From positions 1,240,001-1,304,000 of the forward strand of contig CP060294.1 in the NCBI GenBank assembly GCA_014302835.1: a stretch of DNA of 64,000 nt. Direction: 5' to 3'. Every line of letters starts with the position of its first letter. Position 1 is the first letter of the stretch. The notes under the pieces are model-generated. The model saw nothing but the letters and a program-made list of their open reading frames with translations, made no database searches and had not been told where the DNA came from. This document shows positions 41,366 through 49,132 of this stretch, in pieces. A program made the position numbers and the translations under genes. The DNA comes from Pedobacter sp. PAMC26386. Lineage in GTDB: Bacteria > Bacteroidota > Bacteroidia > Sphingobacteriales > Sphingobacteriaceae.

Positions 41366-43021
41366 ATGAAAAGATATAATATACTATTAATCTTTGTTCT
41401 AATGGCTATGTTACTTAGCCTGGGCTGTAAAAAGCTGGACAGATTACCAGAGACATCTTTTACCGATGATCAATTCTGGAATACTGAAAATGATTTGATC
41501 AATGCTGCCAACAGAATGTATCAGCAGCTGATTGGCTATTCTATAGATAACCGCGGAGACGACAATGTGAATCAGACCGGTCTAAATGAGGTAAGTAACG
41601 GTAACCGTGGTGTTCCTGGCACCAGTGATGACTGGAAAGTTCCCTATCAGCAAATCTATACAGCTAACAATATCCTGGAGAAAGCAGGCAAAGCGCAAGT
41701 AACCGATGCAGTTAAAAACAGATATTTTGCAGAAGCCAGGTTTTTCAGAGCTTATGCTTATGCTGCTCTAGTTCAAAAATACGGAGATGTGCCCTTGTTA
41801 TTGAAAACACTGACCATTGAATCACCAGAATTAAATATGCCGCGTACTGCAAGGGCAACCGTTGTTCAGTCAATTTATGATGACCTTGATTATGCTGCAC
41901 TCTGGTTGCCAGCAAGGGCAGCACTTCCAACTGCACAATACGGAAGAGTGACTAAAAGTGCTGCGTGGGCTTTAAAATCGAGAGTAGCATTAAATGAAGG
42001 TACAAGAGGCAAGTTTTTTAATACGGCGAATTATCAGCAAAATCTTCAGATTGCTGTACAAGCAGCGACTTCAGTAATGGGGCAGGGACATAGTCTGTTT
42101 GCCAGTTACCAGGGAATGTTTACACATGACGGCGAAGGGCCAGGTAATACAGAAAATGTTTTTGTAAAACTTTACGGTCTGACAGCAGCATTGGGTTTAA
42201 CACACAACACCTCGCGTGATCTGGAAAATGGGAGGATTGCACCGACCCGTAATTTAATCCGTATGTTCCTCTATAAAGACGGTTTACCTGCTTATAATAC
42301 TGATAATACACCCTCTGCTACCAGATCTCCGTTTTTTGTCAATGAGAAAGATGAAACAGGATATAATACGATTTTAGATAACAGAGATCCCCGGATCACG
42401 ACACTGGTTTATAGAAGTGGAGAACAATCTTACCAGAGACCATGGGTACCAGGAACGTCCTTAGGAACAAGATCAGCCTATGCTGCGAAAAAGGGATTTA
42501 ACGCCGTCGACTGGACAACTAATGGTAATGCAACCGTCCATAAATCACTCATCCGTTACGCGGAGGTCTTGTTAATCTACGCAGAAGCCAAATACGAGAT
42601 GGATGGCACCATTACCGATGCAGATTTAAATTTAACAGTGAATGCTTTAAGAACAAGAGCAGGGCTAACAGCCAAATTAACCAATTCATTCGTGCTGGCT
42701 AATAATCTGAGTATGCGCGAGGAAATCAGAAGAGAAAGAACCGTAGAACTATCTTTAGAAGGCTTCCGTTATACTGATTTAATGCGTTGGAAAACAGCAG
42801 AAACTGTATTGCCGAAAACCTTGCTGGGAGCCCGGTTCAATGCAATAGAATGGGTGGGCACTGCTTCGGGTTCCTTAAACCTCAATGCCGATGGGGTCCT
42901 TGTGGTTGAAGACGTAAGTAAACGAACTTTTAACCCGGCGAGAGATTACCTGTATCCTGTTCCATTACAGGAGATATCACTGAGTAGCAATAATGTAACC
43001 CAAAATCCAGGTTGGAATTAA
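41366..43021 (+). CDS. susD: SusD/RagB-type outer-membrane glycan-binding lipoprotein
   Basis: A 551-residue lipoprotein with a signal and lipobox (LLSLGCKKLDRLPETSF). TPR-like helices such as AEARFFRAYAYAALVQKYGD follow, and the C-terminal SusD signature (EEIRRERTVELSLEGFRYTD-LMRW, ending YLYPVPLQEI) is intact. It lies 29 nt after the susC stop and forms the lid of the SusC pore. Because its promoter is probably upstream of susC, the prophage likely has a polar effect on this gene and those after it. Confidence 0.95.
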   Translation: MKRYNILLIFVLMAMLLSLGCKKLDRLPETSFTDDQFWNTENDLINAANRMYQQLIGYSIDNRGDDNVNQTGLNEVSNGNRGVPGTSDDWKVPYQQIYTANNILEKAGKAQVTDAVKNRYFAEARFFRAYAYAALVQKYGDVPLLLKTLTIESPELNMPRTARATVVQSIYDDLDYAALWLPARAALPTAQYGRVTKSAAWALKSRVALNEGTRGKFFNTANYQQNLQIAVQAATSVMGQGHSLFASYQGMFTHDGEGPGNTENVFVKLYGLTAALGLTHNTSRDLENGRIAPTRNLIRMFLYKDGLPAYNTDNTPSATRSPFFVNEKDETGYNTILDNRDPRITTLVYRSGEQSYQRPWVPGTSLGTRSAYAAKKGFNAVDWTTNGNATVHKSLIRYAEVLLIYAEAKYEMDGTITDADLNLTVNALRTRAGLTAKLTNSFVLANNLSMREEIRRERTVELSLEGFRYTDLMRWKTAETVLPKTLLGARFNAIEWVGTASGSLNLNADGVLVVEDVSKRTFNPARDYLYPVPLQEISLSSNNVTQNPGWN

Positions 43022-43031
43022 TACTAAGAAA

Positions 43032-43550
43032 ATGAAAAGAGCATTGATATATTTAACCGCTTTTGCGTTGATTGCAGTTGTTTTTACAGCTTGTAAGAAG
43101 GATGACAATACTGGGGGAGGTTTGCCTGAATATGATAATTATTATTATGCAGGATTCCTGCCATGGAATAATACAGGTACAGAATCTGTACTGCGGACGC
43201 AAACTAAATTAGTGAAATTTCCGATTCAGTTTCAATCTGCCTTTGTTCGGGACTATGATGCCGCCGCTCAATATACCCTGGTTACTAAAGGAATCACTAA
43301 CCCAGCAATTGCCGGGCAGGATTTTAATATTGTAGATAAAAATGGGAATACACTTACAGCTGAGAATGCTACTTATTCCCTTAACTTCCCACAGGCGAAA
43401 GCAGCTGTAGATACCCTATACATTAAGATATTGGGCAGTACTGTTGCCGGAATACGGAAAATAGAAATTGATCTGGTGAAAAATACCAATGAAAAATATA
43501 CAGTAGGAACGTTTTCACAGGCGTATATCCGCTTTCTGGAAATAAAATAA
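43032..43550 (+). CDS. Small surface-type lipoprotein of the polysaccharide locus (DUF4843/DUF1735-like)
   Basis: A 172-residue lipoprotein (signal to TACKKDD, Cys20). One beta-sandwich-like domain follows (VKFPIQFQSAFVRDYDAAAQ ... NPAIAGQDFNIVDKNG ... LYIKILGSTVAGIRKIEIDL). The DFxI...L-T box and the position right behind SusD fit DUF4843 or the related DUF1735/BT_3987-type surface glycan-binding proteins. It probably helps capture the polysaccharide at the outer membrane. The exact family is uncertain. Confidence 0.7.
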   Translation: MKRALIYLTAFALIAVVFTACKKDDNTGGGLPEYDNYYYAGFLPWNNTGTESVLRTQTKLVKFPIQFQSAFVRDYDAAAQYTLVTKGITNPAIAGQDFNIVDKNGNTLTAENATYSLNFPQAKAAVDTLYIKILGSTVAGIRKIEIDLVKNTNEKYTVGTFSQAYIRFLEIK

Positions 43551-43643
43551 AACTAATCCCGGAAATTTTGAAATATAACTGCCGATACCTCATCTTATTC
43601 TTTTTGTCTGGCATGGACGATGAACCTGGTTATTACCGTGTAA

Positions 43644-43985
43644 AAGATTGGTATCAAAAAGCTTAAACTAGATGTGCCAGATGGAGAATATGAGTTGTCT
43701 CTTTATTTTTCAGAGCTCATTGGTGGAGTGGCTAAAGAATCTTTAGCTTATAACTTAGATAATAATCACCAGAAAGAAACAGCAGGACAACGCATCTTTA
43801 ACGTGTATATCAATGATGAAGTCTTTTTAGAAAACCTGAATCTCACAGCAGATTATGGCTATATCACTGCAGTAAAGAAAAGAACCAGGATTACTGTACA
43901 AGGTGGAGAAGAAATCGGTCTGGATTTTAAAGCGATAAAAGGAGTACCTGTATTAAATGCATTACAACTTAGAAAAATTTATTAA
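43644..43985 (+). pseudogene. Remnant of a glycoside hydrolase C-terminal malectin-like domain
   Basis: An open stretch of about 113 codons begins after a stop at 43641-43643, with KLDVPDGEYELSLYFSELIG and FNVYINDEVFLENLNLTADY. These are the signs of a malectin-like carbohydrate-binding domain at the end of GH2-type enzymes. No start codon with leader, signal peptide or catalytic domain precedes it. The bases 43571-43662 read partly in another frame (GMDDEPGYYRVKDWYQKA, then stop), suggesting deletion plus frameshift. It sits directly before an intact GH2 gene, so it is probably what remains of a second or longer GH2. Confidence 0.7.
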
Positions 43986-43989
43986 TCGT

Positions 43990-46452
43990 ATGAGGAGATA
44001 TTTGTGTGTGTTTGTTTTTCTTGGATCTCTGTTTCAGCCTCGGCTGGCAGAGGCACAGGAATCAAGACGGCTAAATCATAACTGGGAATTTTTGAAACAA
44101 GATTTAGGAGGGATTTGGGAAGCTGTTCGTCCCGTTGGAAAAGGGAATCCGGAGAATGTACCGCTTTGGAGTTCAGTTACTTTACCCCATTGTGTAAATG
44201 CTACTGATGCCGTTGATCCGGATGTGAATTATTACCAGGGACCATCTTGGTACCGAAGTACAATTGAGGTAACTAATCCTTATCAAAACGGGCGTACTTT
44301 ATTGCATTTTGAAGGAGCCGGCCAGAAAACAGATGTCTATGTTTATACGACAAAAGTCGGCTCACATGTTGGTGGATATGATGAATGGACAGTTGATATT
44401 ACTGATGCCGTAAATGCGTTCAAAAAAACGGAGGTTTATAAAAAACAATTCAGAGGTAAAGTACCTGTTTCTATTCGTACCGATAATTCAAGAGATTTGG
44501 AAATGATCCCTTCCAGTCTTTCTGATTTTAATATTTATGGCGGTATTTACCGTTACCTGAACTTGGTTTACGTACGAGAACTTTCAGTTGATAAACTCTT
44601 TGCTAAAGCTGAAGCAGATGGCGCGGGTAAATTGGGAAAACTGACTGTTAAGGCAAGATTTTATAATCCTTCGACTATAAAAAATGCAACCCTATTGTTG
44701 AAGTTAATTGATCCATTCGGTAAAGTGGTCGCTAAAAGTGAGAAGGAATTAAATAACTTATCAAATGATACAAATGTTTGGGATCTTCAGGTAAAGAAAC
44801 CCGTACTGTGGTCTACTGATCAACCTTTATTATATACACTTCAATATGAAATTAAATCATCGGGTGGTATCTCCAAAGGGACAGAGAAAATAGGTTTCAG
44901 GAATTTTGAATTCGTAGAAAAAGGGCCTTTTGTGCTGAACGGAAAACGTTTGCTATTAAGAGGAACACATCGTCATGAGGATCATGCAGGTGTAGCAGCA
45001 GCAATGACAGAAAATATAACCCGACAGGAAATGATAATGATGAAAGAGATGGGGGTTAATTTTATTCGTCTTGCGCATTATCAGCAATCTCGTATCGTTT
45101 TAAATCTTTGTGATAGTTTGGGCATTATGGTGTGGGAAGAAATTCCATGGTGCCGTGGTGGTTTAGGTGGAGATATTTACAAGGAGCAGGCCCGCAGAAT
45201 GCTCACCAATATGATTGAGCAGCATTATAATCATGCATCAGTGATCATCTGGGGTATAGGAAATGAAAATGACTGGCCGGGTGATTTCCCTGAATTTGAT
45301 AAACCAAAAATCAGGAAATTTATGAAAGAGCTGAATGATTTGTCTCACCAACTAGATATTTCGCGTTTAACAGCCATCAGGCGATGCGATTTTTGCAGTG
45401 ATCTGGTAGATGTCTATTCACCTTCAATCTGGGCTGGCTGGTACCGGGGTAATTATACTGATTATAAAACTGTAACAGCAGATGAATTTAAAAAAGTGAA
45501 GCGGTTTATCCATGTGGAATGGGGAGGGGATAGCCATGCCATGCGTCATTCAGAAAATCCTGATAAAGCATTAAGTAAAATAAAAACTGGCTTAGGCGCT
45601 GACGAGCGGGCAGGAGATGCTTCTTTATTTGGTGGTGCAGCCAGAATTTCTAAAGATGGTGACTGGAGTGAATCTTACCTTGTTAACCTGGTAGACTGGC
45701 ATTTGAAAGAACAGGAAACTATGCCTTGGTTAAGCGGAACTGCTTACTGGCCATTTAAAGATTTTTCTACACCAGTAAGGCCAGATAATCCAATTCCATA
45801 TATGAATCAAAAGGGAGTTGTAGAAAGAGATCTGACAAAAAAAGAAGCTTATTACGTTTTTCAATCTTATTGGGTAGCTCAGCCGATGGTACACATTTAT
45901 GGACATACGTGGCCGGTTAGGTGGGGTGATGAGGACGAACAGAAAATGGTGAAAGTTTACTCTAATTGTACAGAAGCAGAACTGTTTTTGAACGGTAAGA
46001 GCTTTGGCGTTAAGAAAAGAGATAGCCAGAACTTTCCTGCTGCGGGATTACGCTGGAATGTTCCTTTCCTTAAAGGGGAGAATGTAGTGACGGTTATTGC
46101 TAAAAAAGGTAAGGTAACAGTGAAAGATGAAATTAAGTTTAATTATCAAACCGAAAAATGGGCCAAACCTGCGAAGATGACTTTAACAAAAATTGATCAG
46201 CACGACGATATCGCTACTATAGAGGTCAAGTTATACGATGATAAGAACGTCCAGTGTCTGGATGCGGTGAACTGGGTAAGTTTTTCATTAGCCGGAGAAG
46301 GTAAATTGCTGGATAATCTAGGTACTTCATCAGGTTCCAGAAGGGTACAAGTCTATAATGGCCGTGCAATTATCAAAGTTAAATTGAATAAAGGAAAAAG
46401 TGTGGTGTCTGTCCAGTCCGATGGTCTGCCTGTCACTTTTACTAATCTTTAA
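43990..46452 (+). CDS. GH2-family glycoside hydrolase (beta-galactosidase/beta-glucuronidase type)
   Basis: I choose ATG 43990, which gives a proper signal peptide (MRRYLCVFVFLGSLFQPRLA). The 820 residues hold the sugar-binding jelly roll (TLPHCVNATDAVDPDVNYYQ), an immunoglobulin-like domain and the TIM barrel. In the barrel the acid/base Glu is in IIWGIGNENDW and the nucleophile is probably the Glu of IHVEWGGDS. A C-terminal domain (AELFLNGKSFG, with ENVVTVIAKKG) follows. Substrate within GH2 cannot be fixed, but neighbours that act on uronic acids make a galactosidase or glucuronidase plausible. The gene starts 4 nt after the remnant upstream. Confidence 0.9.
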   Translation: MRRYLCVFVFLGSLFQPRLAEAQESRRLNHNWEFLKQDLGGIWEAVRPVGKGNPENVPLWSSVTLPHCVNATDAVDPDVNYYQGPSWYRSTIEVTNPYQNGRTLLHFEGAGQKTDVYVYTTKVGSHVGGYDEWTVDITDAVNAFKKTEVYKKQFRGKVPVSIRTDNSRDLEMIPSSLSDFNIYGGIYRYLNLVYVRELSVDKLFAKAEADGAGKLGKLTVKARFYNPSTIKNATLLLKLIDPFGKVVAKSEKELNNLSNDTNVWDLQVKKPVLWSTDQPLLYTLQYEIKSSGGISKGTEKIGFRNFEFVEKGPFVLNGKRLLLRGTHRHEDHAGVAAAMTENITRQEMIMMKEMGVNFIRLAHYQQSRIVLNLCDSLGIMVWEEIPWCRGGLGGDIYKEQARRMLTNMIEQHYNHASVIIWGIGNENDWPGDFPEFDKPKIRKFMKELNDLSHQLDISRLTAIRRCDFCSDLVDVYSPSIWAGWYRGNYTDYKTVTADEFKKVKRFIHVEWGGDSHAMRHSENPDKALSKIKTGLGADERAGDASLFGGAARISKDGDWSESYLVNLVDWHLKEQETMPWLSGTAYWPFKDFSTPVRPDNPIPYMNQKGVVERDLTKKEAYYVFQSYWVAQPMVHIYGHTWPVRWGDEDEQKMVKVYSNCTEAELFLNGKSFGVKKRDSQNFPAAGLRWNVPFLKGENVVTVIAKKGKVTVKDEIKFNYQTEKWAKPAKMTLTKIDQHDDIATIEVKLYDDKNVQCLDAVNWVSFSLAGEGKLLDNLGTSSGSRRVQVYNGRAIIKVKLNKGKSVVSVQSDGLPVTFTNL

Positions 46453-46475
46453 ATTTTCGATTTTAATCATTTTAT

Positions 46476-47762
46476 ATGAACATAATATTCTCTGTTTTAT
46501 CGGCTGCAGTTATCGCTATGAGCCCTTCAGAATTTTCTGTTGGACATCTTCTTACTGATCGGGATACCTTAGCTCAGGATGCTGTAACTATTGATGCGTC
46601 AACTATTATGTTTGAAAGAGAAGAGCTGAATGACAAGCAATATCTAGGTAATAATCCAAATGAAGGTATCGAAAAGTCTGCTGAAATCTTACTGCGAAAG
46701 CAGATACTCGCAGAGGCAGTCTGGGCAATGACGCAAAAGCCTGTTACCATCACGGCGGCATCTTCGCCAAGAAGTGCTGGAGGGAAACATGATTTCTTTT
46801 CTGAGGCTGATTATTTCTGGCCAGATCCTAAAAACCCTGACGGGCCCTATATTAACCGCGATGGATTAACGAACCCTGATAACTTTGTAGAACACCGCAA
46901 GGCGATGATCCGCTTCAGTAAAGTGATTGGTGCTTTAGCTTCTGCATACAAATTAACCGGTGATGAAAAATACGTAAAACAAGCCGTTATTCATTTAAAA
47001 GCCTGGTTTGTTAATACTGAAACGTTAATGAGTCCCAATTTGAATTTTGCTCAGGCTGTTAAAGGAAAGTTTACCGGACGTAATTATGGCATCATTGATA
47101 CTATCCATTTAATGGAAGTTGCGCAAGGCATTATTGTCATGGAAAAAGCAAAGGTTTTCGATCCGCAAACCGCCATAACTGTAAAAACCTGGTTCGCTGA
47201 ATATACAAACTGGTTAAACACCAGCAAACCCGGTATTCAAGAAAAATTGGTTAAGAATAACCATGCTACCTGCTGGGCCATTCAGGTGGCTTCGTTTGCT
47301 AAATTATGTAACGATCTACCTACGCTGGATTCGATGAGAGTACGGTATAAAACAGTATTATTACCAAATCAAATGGGAGCGGACGGAAGTTTTCCACTGG
47401 AAATGTCACGTACCAAACCTTATGGATATTCCATATTTAACCTCGATGCGATGACCATGCTTTGCCAAATACTATCTACCCCGGCAGATAATCTCTGGGA
47501 TTTTAAAACTGCAGATGGCAGATCTATCAAATTAGGTATTGCTTATTTATACCCTTTCATCGCAGATAAAAATAAATGGAGTCTGACACCAGATGTCATG
47601 TATTGGGAGAATTGGCCGGTTGCACAACCATTTCTTTTATTTGGTGCAAATGCTTACCACGAGAAATCATGGTATACAACCTGGGAAAAACTGGACCATA
47701 ACCCGCAAGTGGTAGAAGTGATCCGGAATTTACCTATTCGCCATCCACTGATCTGGATGTAA
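46476..47762 (+). CDS. Alginate-lyase-family polysaccharide lyase (PL5/PL38-like fold)
   Basis: A 428-residue exported protein (short signal-like start MNIIFSVLSAAVIAM) with an (alpha/alpha) toroid of the Alginate_lyase family. Conserved pieces include HDFFSEADYFWPDPKNPDGP, FAQAVKGKFTGRNYGIID, KNNHATCWAI and SRTKPYGYSIFNLDAM, where Asn/His and Tyr/Arg would form the active site. Such lyases cut uronic-acid polymers by beta-elimination. It is followed by a GH88 that removes the unsaturated uronate made by that reaction, so the two work in series. PL38-type glucuronan or alginate activity is my best guess. Confidence 0.8.
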   Translation: MNIIFSVLSAAVIAMSPSEFSVGHLLTDRDTLAQDAVTIDASTIMFEREELNDKQYLGNNPNEGIEKSAEILLRKQILAEAVWAMTQKPVTITAASSPRSAGGKHDFFSEADYFWPDPKNPDGPYINRDGLTNPDNFVEHRKAMIRFSKVIGALASAYKLTGDEKYVKQAVIHLKAWFVNTETLMSPNLNFAQAVKGKFTGRNYGIIDTIHLMEVAQGIIVMEKAKVFDPQTAITVKTWFAEYTNWLNTSKPGIQEKLVKNNHATCWAIQVASFAKLCNDLPTLDSMRVRYKTVLLPNQMGADGSFPLEMSRTKPYGYSIFNLDAMTMLCQILSTPADNLWDFKTADGRSIKLGIAYLYPFIADKNKWSLTPDVMYWENWPVAQPFLLFGANAYHEKSWYTTWEKLDHNPQVVEVIRNLPIRHPLIWM

Positions 47763-47815
47763 TCCGCTTAGATTTATAAAAAAAAAACTATAACCAAGAA
47801 CTAACTTTAAAACAA

Positions 47816-48997
47816 ATGAAACTAAAAATAAACTTAACATTAGCGGTGTTATTGAGTTTAACTGTCTTAGTAAAAGCACAAAATGTCAATGTGACTAAAG
47901 CATTGATCCCGGCAGAAAAACAAGTCAATATATTGCTGGAGAAATCAGAAGTGGCAACAGCAGGAGAATCCAAATTTATGGCTCCGCGTACACTGGAAAA
48001 CGGTCAATTAAAATCAGTAATCGGACGGGACTGGACCAGTGGTTTTTTCTCGGGAATGCTCTGGTATCTATACGATTTAACCAAAGACCCTAAATGGCTA
48101 GACCCAGCTAGAAAGTTCACTCAGAAATTAGCCCCACAGCAATACAACACAGGGACACATGATTTGGGTTTTATAATATATTGCAGTTTTGGTAATGGTT
48201 ATCGTTTAACAGGGGACACCAGTTATAGATCTGTGATTATACAGGCTGCAAAAAGTCTTTCAAAGAGATTTAACCCGGTAGCAGGAGTGATTCGCTCTTG
48301 GGATCATAATGCTGATAAATGGCAGTTTCCTGTAATCATAGACAATATGATGAACCTGGAGTTGCTTTTTGAAGCGACTAAATTAACCGGAGATTCCTCA
48401 TTTTATAAAATTGCAGTCAGCCATGCGAATACTACACTTAAAAATCATTTCCGTAAAGATTTCAGCTCCTACCATGTTGTAGATTATAACCCTGAAACTG
48501 GTGCAGTGAAATGGAGAGGAACTGCACAGGGATTGAGTAATTCGTCTGCCTGGGCAAGAGGACAAGCATGGGCTTTATATGGTTATACTATGTGTTATCG
48601 GGAGACAAAAGATAAAACTTATTTAAAACAGGCAGAAAACATTGCGAAGTTTATATTGACTAACCCTACACTTCCTGTAGATAAAGTGCCTTTTTGGGAC
48701 TTTAATGATCCTCAGATTCCTAACGCACCAAAAGATGCGTCGGCCGCTGCTATTATTGCATCGGGTCTGTATGAATTGAGTGGTTACAGTAAAGAAGGCA
48801 AAAACTATAGAAAAACAGCAGATCAGATTTTGAATAACCTATCAGAGAAATATACAAGTAATGCAGGCGCTAACGAAGGCTTTATACTGGCCCATAGTAC
48901 CGGGCATAAACCAGCGAAATCCGAAATTGATGTCCCTATTATTTATGCAGATTATTATTATCTAGAGGCATTGTCTAGAAGTAAGAGAGGGAAGTAA
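47816..48997 (+). CDS. GH88-family unsaturated glucuronyl hydrolase
   Basis: A 393-residue exported enzyme (signal to LVKAQ). It has an (alpha/alpha)6 barrel and GH88 hallmarks: RDWTSGFFSGMLWYLYD, THDLGFIIYCSFGNGYRL (first Asp), VIIDNMMNLELLF (catalytic Asp) and WARGQAWALYGYTMCYRE. GH88 enzymes hydrate the 4,5-double bond of terminal unsaturated uronates released by polysaccharide lyases. It is the last gene of the locus and would act in the periplasm after the lyase. Confidence 0.93.
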   Translation: MKLKINLTLAVLLSLTVLVKAQNVNVTKALIPAEKQVNILLEKSEVATAGESKFMAPRTLENGQLKSVIGRDWTSGFFSGMLWYLYDLTKDPKWLDPARKFTQKLAPQQYNTGTHDLGFIIYCSFGNGYRLTGDTSYRSVIIQAAKSLSKRFNPVAGVIRSWDHNADKWQFPVIIDNMMNLELLFEATKLTGDSSFYKIAVSHANTTLKNHFRKDFSSYHVVDYNPETGAVKWRGTAQGLSNSSAWARGQAWALYGYTMCYRETKDKTYLKQAENIAKFILTNPTLPVDKVPFWDFNDPQIPNAPKDASAAAIIASGLYELSGYSKEGKNYRKTADQILNNLSEKYTSNAGANEGFILAHSTGHKPAKSEIDVPIIYADYYYLEALSRSKRGK

Positions 48998-49003
48998 ATA
49001 AAC

Positions 49004-49083
49004 CAAAAAGAGTCTGGTCATTTATACATGCGCCCAAATAGAATCTATTTTTATGGCTGTGTATTAATGATGAGACTCTTTTG
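49004..49083. terminator. Inverted repeat between convergent genes
   Basis: CAAAAAGAGTCT (49004-49015) pairs with AGACTCTTTTG (49073-49083) across a loop of about 57 nt. It lies between the convergent GH88 and barrel-protein genes. The long loop makes it a weak terminator candidate. Confidence 0.4.
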
Positions 49084-49132
49084 TTAAACTGTTTGATCAT
49101 CAACTGTAATTACAAATTTTCCCATATGTATA

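Noticed and set aside
46476..47762. Calling the lyase a definite alginate lyase
   Set aside because: The fold family includes lyases for glucuronan and other uronates. The motifs seen do not separate these substrates.
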